Shown here in pieces: positions 15,931-25,207 of a stretch of 64,000 nucleotides of DNA. The notes under the pieces are model-generated. The model saw nothing but the letters and a program-made list of their open reading frames with translations, made no database searches and was not told where the DNA came from. The position numbers were made by a program, and so were the translations under genes. Source of the DNA: Streptomyces lavendulae subsp. lavendulae. Lineage in GTDB: Bacteria > Actinomycetota > Actinomycetes > Streptomycetales > Streptomycetaceae. The stretch lies in the NCBI RefSeq assembly GCF_002803845.1, contig NZ_CP024985.1, positions 248,001 to 312,000 of the forward strand, written 5' to 3'. The stretch's first letter is position 1. Every line of letters starts with the position of its first letter.

Positions 15931-18900
15931 TCAGCAGAGGGGGTGGCGGGGGACGTCCGGCAGGTAGGTTGACCACTCCAGGGCCGTCAGGTCGCGTCCG
16001 GCGCGTCGGCAGACGCGTTCGGCCAGGCGGGCCGGGGTCAGGTCCAGGGACCGGGCGCGGGTGCCGGCGGCGGCCCATAGGGTGTCACCGTCGAAGGCCA
16101 GGGCCTCGACGCCCCGGCCGGGCAGCAGGAGGGGGTCTCCCAGGGCATAGTGCCTGTCGGTGTCCCAGAGCTGGACGCTGTCGCCGTCGACCACCGCGGC
16201 CAGCAGCCGGCCGTCCGGGGAGAAGGTGAACTCGCCGAGGTCCTGGCCGCCCCTCCCGCCGCCGCGCGAGACGCTGCTGGACATCGTCGCGATCCGTTGC
16301 GTGACCTGCCCGTTCCACAGTTCGACCAGCCCGGTCTCCCGGAAGGCCGCCACCAGGCGTCCGTCCGAGGAGTAGGCCACGTTCCGAACACCGCCGCTGA
16401 AAGTGGCCTCCTTCCTCTCGGTGCCGGTCTTGAGGTCCAGCAGCGTGCCGTCGGTGGTCAGGAAGTAGCGGCCATCCGGGCTGAAGGCGCCACGGGCCTG
16501 CGTCCCTGAGACGGAGCGGACCTCCTTGCGCGTGCGGACGTCGAGGATCTTCAGAGTGTCCCCCTCTCCGGTGGGGACGCCCCCTTCCTGTTGAAGGGCA
16601 GCGATGTGGGCCCCGTCAGGAGCCAGGTCCACCCAGGCCGGTCCGCTGCCCTCCGCGGCCGCCCAGTGCAGTACGTCGCGGCCGGTGCCGACCTCCCGCA
16701 GGGTGATGCCGTACCGGTCGTCCGCCCCGCCCTGGGTGAACGCAATCAGCCGGCCGTCGTCGCTGATGTCACCGAGTGCGGTGCGGGGCAGGTCCTGGGC
16801 GACCCACAGGTTCTGGCGGAACGCCGGTACCACGTCCTTGCCGGTGCGCGTGTCGACCACCCTGCCCTGGAAGCGGTCCGAACGGCCGCTGAGGTCCGGG
16901 GAGAACCTCTCGGTGACCAGGGCCGTGCGTCCCCCGCCGGAGACCGCCCTGGTCGTCACGTAGGTCCGGACGGGGGGTCCCGGGGCCAGCGCCCCGGACA
17001 CGTCGAGACGGTGGACGGTGTCGCCGGTCCACTGCAGGAGGCTCTCGGTCTCTTCGTCCAGGGCCAGGTCCCAGACCGGGATGCGAGCGCTCGTGAGGTT
17101 GTTGAGACCGGCCGCGGGAACCCGTGCGACGGGCAGGCTTCCCCCGTCCGCGCTCCAGACCTCGGTCCCGTTGGTGGTGTTCGTGGACACGAGGTAGTTC
17201 CCCCGGGAGCTGAACCGCGGTTCGGGGCCCAGCCCGGCGGCCTCACCCACGACGCGCCGGGCCGCCAGGTCGTACACGACAACGTCGCAGGAGTTCCCGG
17301 AGGCGGACAAGCTGATCGCGCCGAGCCGGCCGCCGTCCGGACTGAACAGGAATTTCCTGTGGCAGGTGGGCTCCTGGGAGCCGGGAGGGCGGGGCACCAG
17401 GACGCCCGGCCCTCCGTCCACGGGCCGCACGGTGACCCCAGCCGTCGAGCAGGAGACGATGTGGCGACCGTCCGGCGCGACGGACGCGTCTTCGGGAACG
17501 CTCGTGATCGTGCTGCCCCCCGGTGAGACGAGTTCCGTGCCGCCCGTGGGCGAGCCGAGGACCAGTTCACCCCGGTTGGTCACGCCGGACACCTGGCGTC
17601 CGTTCAAGGGCAGCGGCGGGGCCAGCGCCTTGCCGTCGCGGGTCGAGACGACCTGCAGCGTCCCGCCGTCGGGAGCCGTGGCCACGACGAGGGAGCCGTC
17701 CTCGCTGAGGTGTGATGACCCCAGGAGACCCGTCTTGGTGCCGGGGGGCAGGAGCGTACGCGCGCGGCCCCTGTCCGCGCCGGTCAGGACGACCGCGCGC
17801 AAGCCCTCGGGAGACACTTGGAACGCCTCCCGTCCGGTGCCCGACAGCATGCGCTCACTGTTCTCGCCGTAGGTGAACGCGGGTGTGGTCGTCGCCTGGA
17901 TCTCGCGCTGGGAGGCGGCGGCGATGAGGGCTGCCCGGGATTCGGGCACCTCCGCCACCCGCCAGGACGCCAGTCCCAGCAGCATCGCCGCGACCGGGTC
18001 GGTGCCGCGCAGGGTCTCGGCGGACTGGGCGGTCGTCCGCGCCGTGGCCTCGGCCCGTCTGCGGTCGATCTCGCGGGACTGGAGCCATGCCGCCCCGCCG
18101 GCCAGCAGCGCCAGCACGGTGACGACGGACAGCCCCGCCCGGAACCGCCGATGGCGGCGCACGGTACGGCGGGCGAGGGCAGACGCCGCGTTCGCGCAGG
18201 CGGATTCCAAGGGGTTGGGACGCAGGTGGAGCGGCGCCGTGGGCAACCAGGCCGCGCACCTCTCCCATGCGCTGCCGTGCGGCAGGTCCTCGCTGCGGCG
18301 GCCGTTGCCCTCCCAGGCCAGTGCCGTGGTGGTGAGCCAGAGGCGGACGGTCGTTCCGGCGCGGTCCGTCTCGATCCAGCCGCGCAGGCGGGGCCAGGCG
18401 GGGATGAGTGCGGGCGCAGGGCGGATCCCGCCGTCGGGAAGCACGAGCAGCGCCCCGCCCGTGGTAAGGGCGGCGACGGCAGCGGTCATGGCGTGCCGTT
18501 CCGTGTCCGGCCGGCCGGCGAGGAGTTCGGCCGGGGACGCGGAGCGCACCGTGTCCTCGGAGCCGTCCGGCAACGAGCCGGGCACGACCAGGCGGAGCAT
18601 GAGTTCGTGGGCGAGGGGCCGTACCCGTTCGGGCAGTACAGCCCAGGTCTCCTCGGCCCGCTCGCCCAGAGTGGGGGCCTGGTCGCCGGCGTCGGATGCC
18701 GCGGGGCCGGCGCGGCGTGCGCCGACCTGCATCAGGGCGATCCGGGGGTCGACGGCAGGGCTTTCGGGAGGGCTTTCGGCGGGTCCCGCCCCGGTCCGGG
18801 TTCCGGACGCGGGCGCGTCGGCCGGGTCGCCCAGCAGGGACAGCAGGATCTCCGTGGCGGCCGGGCGGAGGTCGGGATCCTGCGACAGGGCGCGGTCCAC

Positions 18901-19626
18901 CAGGGCGCGCAAGGAGGGCGGCACGGTGGACAGGTCGGGGCGGTGGCGTACGGTCCGGTAGGCGGTCTCGACCATGGTTTCGCCACGGAACGGTTCCTCG
19001 CCCGAAGCCGCGTAGAGAACGGTGGCGCCCCAGGCGAAGACGTCGGCGGCCGGTCCGGCCCGCTTCCCCGAAAGCACCTCGGGCGCCATGTAGCCGAGCG
19101 TTCCCATGATCACGCCGCTGGCAGTCTGCGACATGTCGAGGGACCGGGCGATGCCGAAGTCGATGATGCGTGGACCGTCCGGGCCGAGCAACACGTTCCC
19201 CGGCTTGAGGTCCCGGTGCACGACCCCTGCCCGATGGATCGCCGCCAGGCCGGTGGCGATCCCGATCGCCAGCCGGACCACCTCGTCCGCCGCCAGCCGC
19301 CCGCCGTCGCGGACGCGGACGCCGAGCGAGGGGCCCGGCACGTATTCCCCTACGAGGTAAGGCTCGTCGGATCCGGATGACACCTCCAGCACCCGGGCGG
19401 TGCAGAAACCGGCCACGCGCTGTGCGGCCTGCGCCTCGCGGCGGAACAGCCGGCGGACGGCCTCGTCGGCGGAACGGCGCAGTAGTTTCACCGCCACCCG
19501 GTTCCCGGCCCGGTCGTACGCCTCGTACACGACCCCCTGGGCCCCCTCGCCGAGCCGTGAGGCCGGCCAGTACGCGCCGATCCGCTCCGGATCGTCCGGT
19601 AACAACGGACTCCCCACCGCTTCCAC
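15931..19626 (-). CDS. Serine/threonine protein kinase with C-terminal beta-propeller
   Basis: 1231 residues from a GTG at 19626; an upstream in-frame ATG at 19722 adds an unlikely Arg/Pro-rich tail. Kinase domain about 18-275: glycine loop LGEGAQGVVYE, Lys in VAVKLL (about 45), catalytic HRDLKPGN (about 136), DFG (about 157) and APE. A linker follows, then one membrane segment near 495-512 (GLSVVTVLALLAGGAAWL) and an extracytoplasmic WD40-like propeller with repeated FSPDGR(L/Y) units. Such fusions act as one-component sensors in actinobacteria: the propeller binds a ligand or partner and the inner kinase signals. Substrates are unknown. It overlaps the end of a GHKL ATPase frame on the same strand. 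Confidence 0.92.
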   Translation of the reverse strand: MEAVGSPLLPDDPERIGAYWPASRLGEGAQGVVYEAYDRAGNRVAVKLLRRSADEAVRRLFRREAQAAQRVAGFCTARVLEVSSGSDEPYLVGEYVPGPSLGVRVRDGGRLAADEVVRLAIGIATGLAAIHRAGVVHRDLKPGNVLLGPDGPRIIDFGIARSLDMSQTASGVIMGTLGYMAPEVLSGKRAGPAADVFAWGATVLYAASGEEPFRGETMVETAYRTVRHRPDLSTVPPSLRALVDRALSQDPDLRPAATEILLSLLGDPADAPASGTRTGAGPAESPPESPAVDPRIALMQVGARRAGPAASDAGDQAPTLGERAEETWAVLPERVRPLAHELMLRLVVPGSLPDGSEDTVRSASPAELLAGRPDTERHAMTAAVAALTTGGALLVLPDGGIRPAPALIPAWPRLRGWIETDRAGTTVRLWLTTTALAWEGNGRRSEDLPHGSAWERCAAWLPTAPLHLRPNPLESACANAASALARRTVRRHRRFRAGLSVVTVLALLAGGAAWLQSREIDRRRAEATARTTAQSAETLRGTDPVAAMLLGLASWRVAEVPESRAALIAAASQREIQATTTPAFTYGENSERMLSGTGREAFQVSPEGLRAVVLTGADRGRARTLLPPGTKTGLLGSSHLSEDGSLVVATAPDGGTLQVVSTRDGKALAPPLPLNGRQVSGVTNRGELVLGSPTGGTELVSPGGSTITSVPEDASVAPDGRHIVSCSTAGVTVRPVDGGPGVLVPRPPGSQEPTCHRKFLFSPDGGRLGAISLSASGNSCDVVVYDLAARRVVGEAAGLGPEPRFSSRGNYLVSTNTTNGTEVWSADGGSLPVARVPAAGLNNLTSARIPVWDLALDEETESLLQWTGDTVHRLDVSGALAPGPPVRTYVTTRAVSGGGRTALVTERFSPDLSGRSDRFQGRVVDTRTGKDVVPAFRQNLWVAQDLPRTALGDISDDGRLIAFTQGGADDRYGITLREVGTGRDVLHWAAAEGSGPAWVDLAPDGAHIAALQQEGGVPTGEGDTLKILDVRTRKEVRSVSGTQARGAFSPDGRYFLTTDGTLLDLKTGTERKEATFSGGVRNVAYSSDGRLVAAFRETGLVELWNGQVTQRIATMSSSVSRGGGRGGQDLGEFTFSPDGRLLAAVVDGDSVQLWDTDRHYALGDPLLLPGRGVEALAFDGDTLWAAAGTRARSLDLTPARLAERVCRRAGRDLTALEWSTYLPDVPRHPLC

Positions 19627-20192
19627 CCCCCTTGGTTCGCCCCATGGGGGGCGGTTTGTCGCGCCATGATCGGTGACCGGGGTCGGAAGGTCAACGGGGC
19701 GGCGTGCGGGCCGTCCCCGCACGGCCGGGGCCCGACGGCGGAGGGTTCTCGGGGGGGCTCGTTACCGGCGTGGGGGGTGCGGAGCAGTCGGACCGGCCGA
19801 CCATGGCGTGCTCTATGGATGCCGACCAGCGCCCACCGTGTCCTGACGGCTAGCCACGCGGGTGGGCGACGGATCAGCGGCCATCCCCACCCGCGCACGC
19901 TTCCGTTCGGGTCCGGAACGCGGGGGCGCGAGCAGTGGGGGTTGGCGTCGGTGACGTCGATCTCGATACCGCCCTGCGCCCAGCCCAGGTCCAGGGTGCA
20001 AGGCCCGCAGGTGTGGCGCAGTGCGTTGACCACCAGTTCGCTGACGACCACCAGCACCGCGTCCTGCACGGCCTGCGGCACCAGATGCCCGCAGGCCAGG
20101 ACGTCGTCAAGGTAGTGGCGCAGTTCCTCGCGGGCGCGGGCCGCCGCTCCGCTGCCTTCGAACGGGCAGTGCCGTTCGGCAGGGTCTGCCAT
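19488..20192 (-). CDS. GHKL ATPase, anti-sigma-factor-like (RsbW type)
   Basis: The first 130 residues fit the RsbW/HATPase_c_2 fold: N-box VVVSELVVNALRHTCGP with the key Glu and Asn, then IEIDVTDANPHCSRPR and the GWGWPLI G-box. These proteins bind sigma or anti-anti-sigma factors and often phosphorylate the latter. AGGAGGGG favours the second ATG at 20192. Past residue 150 the frame no longer resembles the family and runs 139 bases into the kinase gene, so either the true end is earlier, after a frameshift, or the tail is novel. It may form a signalling unit with the kinase downstream. Confidence 0.7.
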   Translation of the reverse strand: MADPAERHCPFEGSGAAARAREELRHYLDDVLACGHLVPQAVQDAVLVVVSELVVNALRHTCGPCTLDLGWAQGGIEIDVTDANPHCSRPRVPDPNGSVRGWGWPLIRRPPAWLAVRTRWALVGIHRARHGRPVRLLRTPHAGNEPPREPSAVGPRPCGDGPHAAPLTFRPRSPIMARQTAPHGANQGGWKRWGVRCYRTIRSGSARTGRPHGSARGPRGSCTRRTTGPGTGWR

Positions 20193-20439
20193 CATCCCCT
20201 CCTGGAGCCGGCCGCCGAGTCCACCGCAGCCGAGCAGACCTCAACCAGAGACTCCGCACCTTCCGCGAATCCGTACGGGAGGCAGCGGCAAGCCTCATGC
20301 CCACCTGGCGACGCGCTGCCCGGCGGGCCGCAGCACACCGCCGGCCTCAGCGTCAGGGAGCCGGGCCGGTGGGATGAGACCCCGGCCCCCATCGGGGAAA
20401 CCGGCCACGGCAGCCGCTGGGAGGACACCCCGCCCGCCC

Positions 20440-20906
20440 CGCTCGACGGCCTGGACCGCCCCCCTGGCCGCAGGCGGGACCGAGCTGTGGACCGGGGTGA
20501 CGGTGGAAGGCGGTGAGTCGTTCGAGGACCTGCAGCTGTGGCTGGCCACGTCCCTGGACGGCTTCTGCCGGTTGGACGGGTATCCGAACCGCCCGGGCCC
20601 GGTGCGGCTGCCGAAGAGGTCCGGCGCCGAAGCCATCATCGTCAACCGCTCACTGGGCTGCCTGATGGTGGAGAAGCGCGAGCACGACGAAGCCACCGGC
20701 ACCTCCGTATGGGAGTTCGGGGTCCAGGCCTTCGGGGAGGACGGCAAGGCCGCCGCGGACACCATGGCCACGGCCGTGCACACCTGGAACCGGGAACTGC
20801 GCGGCCGGGCCACACCCCGGCTGACGGTCCTGCCGGCGGGCACCCCGGACTCCCGCCTCCCCGCTGGGAACGTCGTCGAGAAGGGCGGCTGCCGCATGGT
20901 CGTCAG
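20440..20906 (+). pseudogene. C-terminal part of an FxLD-system methyltransferase
   Basis: The text TELWTGVTVEGGESFEDLQL, LWLATSLDGFCRL and VWEFGVQAFGEDG, closing with VLPAGTPDSRLPAG and VVEKGGCRMVVS, matches the C-terminal extension of methyltransferases from FxLD-type lanthipeptide clusters. The catalytic SAM-binding domain is absent upstream and no FxLD precursor, dehydratase or cyclase is nearby. The fragment runs straight into unrelated sequence near 20906. Confidence 0.65.
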
Positions 20907-21345
20907 CCGGCCTGGCCCTGCTGCGCCGTACCCTGCGCGGCCACGCCGCCTCCATGCGGGACTATCAGGACTATCCGGCCTGGCGGAGACTGACCGTCGC
21001 CTACGTCAGCGAGGTCGCCCGGCACGCGGGCGGCCACGTCCTCGTGCCCATGACGGTCCTGAATGCCGCCTACGCAGCAGAAATCTTCGATGCCCTGGAC
21101 ACAGGGCCCGGTCTCGTCCAGCTCGTGCTCCACGCCGATCCGCACACGCTCGGGCCCGGATCGCGGCAAGCGAGGAGTTCCCCGGCGACGAGACCCGCAG
21201 CGAGGCCGTACGTGCCCACCGGCGACGCCGCGCCTCGGACTACACCCAGACCGCCGAAGCCTGGATGCACGCCGCCGGCCACGTCATCGACACCAGCCCG
21301 CTCACCGCTGACGAGGTCCTCCACGCCGCCCTCGATCACCTACCC
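20907..21345 (+). pseudogene. TmrB-like P-loop NTPase fragment, frameshifted
   Basis: LALLRRTLRGHAASMRDYQD, GGHVLVPMTVLNAAYAAEIF and VQLVLHADPHTL, then in the next frame RARIAASEEFPGDETRSEA and HVIDTSPLTADEVLHAALDH, give one continuous TmrB/AAA-type kinase-like sequence. The frame changes at about 21150, where CTCGGGCCC would need one more C to keep frame. The N-terminal Walker A part is missing, replaced by the methyltransferase tail. Not functional. Confidence 0.55.
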
Positions 21346-21395
21346 GCCGCGGCGTCCGTACCGATCACCTCACGCGGCCACTCATACGTCTTCTC

Positions 21396-22009
21396 GCTGT
21401 CTGCGGGAAGCTCCAGCTCGGCGCGGTGGAGCCGGAGGCCGAGGACGGCGCGGGCGTCGAGGGCGCACGGGTCCTCCTGTTGCCGCCGTCCCCGGACGGA
21501 CGCGGCGCCTTCGCGCCGGCCGTCACGGACACGGCGACCACCGTCTGGCAGGTGGCCGGGGGTTCCGGGGGCGCCTCCGGGCTGCTGCTGATCCGCTCGG
21601 ACGCGCCCGGCGAACCGCGCCTCGGCTGGGGGGTGCTGGGCAGTTCCCTGCCAGTCCGCTTGCCGCAGTACCTGCGGCCGGCGGACGCGCACCCGTTCGC
21701 GGTCCAGCCGGGCCAGGCCCTGATGCCGGAGACCTGCGGGGTCGCGCTGCGCGTGGGCGGGGCGGGTTCGCCCTGTGACGCCCCGCCGACCGGCACGTCT
21801 TCCGGCTCGGCTCCCCGGCGGGCTGGCTCGGTGGCACGGGCCTCTGGAGCCGGGAGGGCCGTCTGCACCTCCCGTACGCGACCCCCGAAGTGCCGTGCGG
21901 GATGCTGGGGATGAACCTCCCGGTTTCCCCTCCCCCGCCGGTCCGGCTGACCCCTCCGACGCCTCCGGCCGCCCGGCCGGTCCCGCTCCAGCAGGCCCCG
22001 CTGCGCTGA
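21396..22009 (+). pseudogene. Decayed hypothetical gene
   Basis: Coding-like text in one frame (CGKLQLGAVEPEAEDGAG ... LLLIRSDAPGEPRLGWG) switches frame near 21785 (CCGCCGACC, one base short) into HVFRLGSPAGWLGGTGLW and a proline-rich end with stop at 22007-22009. No start is visible. Third piece of the same mosaic. Function unknown. Confidence 0.4.
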
Positions 22010-22027
22010 GCCCGGCCCGCGGCCGTC

Positions 22028-22921
22028 CTACCGTACGACCGCCACCCCCACCAGCGACTTGAACTGGCCTCCCGAAGCGACCACCTTCTGGGCGCCCGTC
22101 ACCGGGTCGACGCGGAACAGGAAGCGGTCGGTGCCCCCGGGGTCGCTGTCGGTGACCAACAGGCTGCCGTCCGCCTCGATCGCGATCGAGCCGGGGGCGA
22201 CGAAGCCGCCGCCGGAGGACACCGTGGTCTGGGCGCCCGTCGCCGGGTCCACCTTGATCACCCCGCCTCCGAAGCCGGGGAACGCGTTGGCGTCGGCGAT
22301 CAGGATGTGGCCTGCCGAATCCACCACCACGCCGCAGGGGCTGCGGAGTTCGCCGCCCGAGGTGACCGTCGTGCGGGCGCCACTGACGCGGTCGACGCGG
22401 ACCAGCCGGGACGAGAGGTCCTCGCCGCCGATCATGTTCTGCTCGACCACGAGGATGGAGCCGTCCGGAGCCACGCACAGCCCCGCCGCCCGCACCGCCG
22501 GATCGCCGGTCCCGTCGCCCTGCGACAGGACGGTCTGCTTGCCGGTCGTGCGGTTGACACGGATCACGGCGCCGAAACCGCCCGTGGCGACGTCCGCGAC
22601 GAGGATGTTCCCGTCCGCCTCGACGGCCACGTCGATCGGGGCGGTGAACTTCCCGCCGGACGTGACCTCGGACTGCGCCCCGGTCCGCCCGTCGAGGCGG
22701 AGCAGGATGCCGGTCCCGGGAAAGCTCCGGTCCTTGCTCACCACGATGTTGCCGTCCGACTCGATGGCGATGCCGGTCGCCCCCTGGAGTTCGCCGCCTA
22801 GGGCGAACTGCCCCACCTCGCCGGTCACCGGGTCGACGCGGAACACCATTCCGGCACAGCCCAGGGCCTGGGAGTCGGCGAGCAGGATCGTACCGGCGGG
22901 GAGGTGTTGATGAACGGTCAT
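22028..22921 (-). CDS. NHL/SMP-30-like beta-propeller protein
   Basis: 297 residues from the ATG at 22921, with GGAG ten bases before it. Six or so repeats of about 45 residues, each with the pattern (I/V)A(I/V)(E/D)xDG(N/S)(I/L)(L/V)V-x-D and a following VDPVTGAQxxVxSGG, make a complete propeller. No signal peptide is evident, so the location is uncertain. Similar proteins are often annotated as PEP or NHL-repeat proteins with unknown ligands. Confidence 0.8.
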   Translation of the reverse strand: MTVHQHLPAGTILLADSQALGCAGMVFRVDPVTGEVGQFALGGELQGATGIAIESDGNIVVSKDRSFPGTGILLRLDGRTGAQSEVTSGGKFTAPIDVAVEADGNILVADVATGGFGAVIRVNRTTGKQTVLSQGDGTGDPAVRAAGLCVAPDGSILVVEQNMIGGEDLSSRLVRVDRVSGARTTVTSGGELRSPCGVVVDSAGHILIADANAFPGFGGGVIKVDPATGAQTTVSSGGGFVAPGSIAIEADGSLLVTDSDPGGTDRFLFRVDPVTGAQKVVASGGQFKSLVGVAVVR

Positions 22922-23044
22922 GGCTGACTGCTCCTCTGAGGGGGGAGGGGACGGCCCCACCACTCAACCGCAGCCCCTCCGCCGCCTGTCGCCCCGCCAC
23001 CCGCCACGCCGACCCCGCCCGCGACGAACCGCCCGTTCGGCCTC

Positions 23045-23095
23045 CGGCCAGCCGTCGTAGCGGCGGACCTGGTAGTCGTCCGGGCCGCATTCCCG
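23045..23095 (-). pseudogene. Very short IS701-like transposase fragment
   Basis: On -, the frame reads KRECGPDDYQVRRYDGWPEA, close to the EVRRYDxW motif of IS701-family transposases. Only about 17 residues are left, with no start or stop. Included because it explains this stretch; confidence is low. Confidence 0.3.
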
Positions 23096-23099
23096 CTTC

Positions 23100-23920
23100 G
23101 CGCTACGTCTCGACCGCAGCGTCGGCATCCCTACCGCCAAGATTTTGGAACCGGGGGCGGTCCGGGAACTGCTGCGGACCCTACGCTATTCCAACATCAT
23201 CATTCCAACATCATCTCCGGTCTCTTCTACGACGGTGTCGTTCTCTGTGAGTCCGAGGGGGACTGCCAGTTCTACGCGGCAAGTTTCGACGACACCAAGG
23301 AGCCCTCGCAGCCCGAGAACATCCACTTCCTCCATACCAACGGCAAGCCGCGCCGGGCTCGCACGGCCAACAGCCTGTGACAGTGCGGAACCCCCACAGC
23401 CGTCATCGCCGACCTCAACCGCCTCAACAACAGCGCCGCCGTCCGCTCGGCCGTCAACGTCCTGAACGGCTCATGGGAGGACGTCGCCGCCGACGTCAAA
23501 ACGCTGAACGAACACGCCAACGGGATGCGTAGTGCCGTCACGGTCGCCGAGTTCCGCAAGGCGACGAACGAGGCTCTCGGACGGGCCCGTGACAGGTGAC
23601 CCAGTGCCAGCCGAAACTGCACGCAGGCTCGGCGAACTCGCAAAGGCGCAACCGAGTGGAAGCACCTCAAGAAGGCCGGTCTCACCGCCCTGAACGGCAC
23701 CCTCGCCTACCCTCCAGCCATGCGCCTGACGGCCGCCTTGGCGCGCCTGGGTGTCTTCGTCGTGCCTGTTGGTGAACTCGAATCCCGGGTCCCCTCCATC
23801 CCCTCGGGCGACAAAGCCAAATGGCTCACCCAAGTCTTCGAGGAGGGCCATCACCTACGCCCGAACGACCACCTCAAAACACTCTGTACCCAGATCCGCA
23901 CCTACCTTCAGAACTGCTGA
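23100..23920 (+). pseudogene. OLD-family (Toprim) nuclease, C-terminal half, multiply broken
   Basis: Pieced across frames the text reads KILEPGAVRELLRTLRYSNI, LFYDGVVLCESEGDCQFYAA, FLHTNGKPRR, VIADLNRLNNS, VRSAVNVLNGSWEDVAADVK, TEWKHLKKAGL, PAMRLTAALARLGVFVVPVG, GELESRVPSI and WLTQVFEEGHHLRP. The VLCESEGD motif is the Toprim Glu region of OLD/GajA-type ATP-dependent nucleases, and the order of blocks fits the C-terminal half. Breaks: a 14-bp tandem duplication at 23188-23215, a TGA at 23378-23380 after ARTANSL, and a further stop and frame change near 23597-23640. The ATPase half is absent. Confidence 0.65.
23188..23215 (+). repeat. 14-bp tandem duplication (ATTCCAACATCATC twice)
   Basis: Two perfect adjacent copies. 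Removing one restores the reading frame LRYSNIISGLFYDGVVLCES across the junction, so the duplication itself caused the first frameshift in the OLD-like gene, probably by replication slippage. Confidence 0.85.
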
Positions 23921-24013
23921 CGGCTTTCACCGAGCACGGGCCGCTGCAGGCCGCCCCGGGCGCTGCCCGGGGCGGCCCACCCAGATGCCGCTGGTCGGCA
24001 TCGCCCGCAGCGG

Positions 24014-24900
24014 TCATCCCCTCTTCGACGGGCGGATCGACGCCCGCCGTTTCGCCGCAGCCGACCACATCGGCATATCCCGGCTCGGCAAGCGCCTCGG
24101 GCCCCTCGTCAGAACCCCTCCGATACGTCGGTATGCCTCGTGGCTGAGGAAACCGTCCTTCCGCCTGCGCCACAGCTGGTCGAGCGTCAACTCCAGCAGA
24201 GGCAGCACGGTGACCGGAGCCCGGAGGGTCTCCTTCCCATCGGGGCTGCTCGCCAGGACATCGCTGACGATCTGCTCGGGCAGACCCGGCTGGAAGTGGA
24301 GTCCTACGACCCGGGCGGGCTCCACGATGATGTCGTGGAGGTCCGTGGTCAGCTCGCCGGTCACGTTGAGCAGACCGGGCGTCGCCGCTGCCGGCAGCTT
24401 CGGAACAAGAGCTGCCAGTCGGTGGTGGAAGTCGTCGCGCATGACCAGGATCACGCTGAGCGGGCCGTGCTCGCCGGCTGCCGTGGTGATGTCGTCGAGC
24501 AGGGCCGGGAAGTCCTGCGGCCGGCCGTCGCCGCCCTGCACCAGGAGCTCTTCGAACTGGTCGATGACCAGGAGGACCCGCTGGTGGTGGGGCTCGCTCG
24601 CCAGCTTGCGGGCGACCGCAGCAGCAATTCCTCCACTCGTCGCCCCCGGCAGTCCGGCACGCTCGAACTCGGTCGGCAGATCCTGCGTGTCCCTCCAGCC
24701 CGTCCACACCGGCCACATGAGGGAAGGTCGCCCACACCGGATCCGGCCGCCCGAACCACGTGCGCACACGTGACCGGAACGTCCTCGGCCACCAGGAAGC
24801 CCGCACCCGCCACCCGCCCGTCCGCGCCGAGGATCTGCGCCACCGCTGCGTGCAGGTCGGACGGCGAGCCGCCCTCCGCCCCTTTCCCGGTGCTAGCCAT
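24014..24900 (-). pseudogene. Trypsin-nSTAND conflict-system protein, internally deleted
   Basis: The ATG at 24900 begins a trypsin-like N-terminus (VAGAGFLVAEDVPVTCAHVV, including the catalytic His in the CAHVV position). After about 55 residues it breaks, and a different frame gives a STAND-type ATPase: Walker B VLLVIDQFEELL, then SVILVMRDDFHHRLAALVP, PGLLNVTGELTTDLHDIIVE, HFQPGLPEQIVSDVLASS and LPLLELTLDQLWRRR. The rest of the protease (Asp, Ser) and the Walker A loop are missing, and the C-terminus ends near 24050 without the usual repeat domain. It follows the Trypco1 gene with an 8-base overlap, the usual operon order of this class. Confidence 0.7.
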
Positions 24901-25207
24901 CGTCGTTCTGCCAGGACGCCGACACCTGCGGATGACAGTTCGCCCTGCTCTTGGTGATCACCGCGCCGGCTTCGACGGCGAGGTCCACGCCGAACTCGAT
25001 GGTGATCTGGTCGGGCCGGGCCTTGCGCAGCTGGTCGAGGGCCACCTGCGCGACCCGGGTGACCGGCTCCAGAGCTTCCTGCAAGGTCTGTGGTACCTCA
25101 CGCACGGCGTCCCCGATGCGGCCTGCTTTCACCGGCCCCTCGATGCCGGCTGTCGTCTCCACCAGTACAGAGCCCCCGCCATCCAGTGGAATCCGTGCCG
25201 GTGTCAC
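24893..25207 (-). CDS. Trypsin-co-occurring domain 1 (CU044_2847-like) protein
   Basis: 104 residues from a GTG at 25207 with GGAGG four bases upstream. IPLDGGGSVLVETTAGIEGP, the helix VREVPQTLQEALEPVTRVAQ, and PDQITIEFGVDLAVEAGAVI are the marks of the Trypco1 domain, which is found beside trypsin-like and STAND proteins in predicted actinobacterial conflict (defence) systems. Its stop overlaps the start of the broken trypsin-STAND gene. This gene appears intact, so it has outlived its partner. Confidence 0.75.
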   Translation of the reverse strand: MTPARIPLDGGGSVLVETTAGIEGPVKAGRIGDAVREVPQTLQEALEPVTRVAQVALDQLRKARPDQITIEFGVDLAVEAGAVITKSRANCHPQVSASWQNDDG

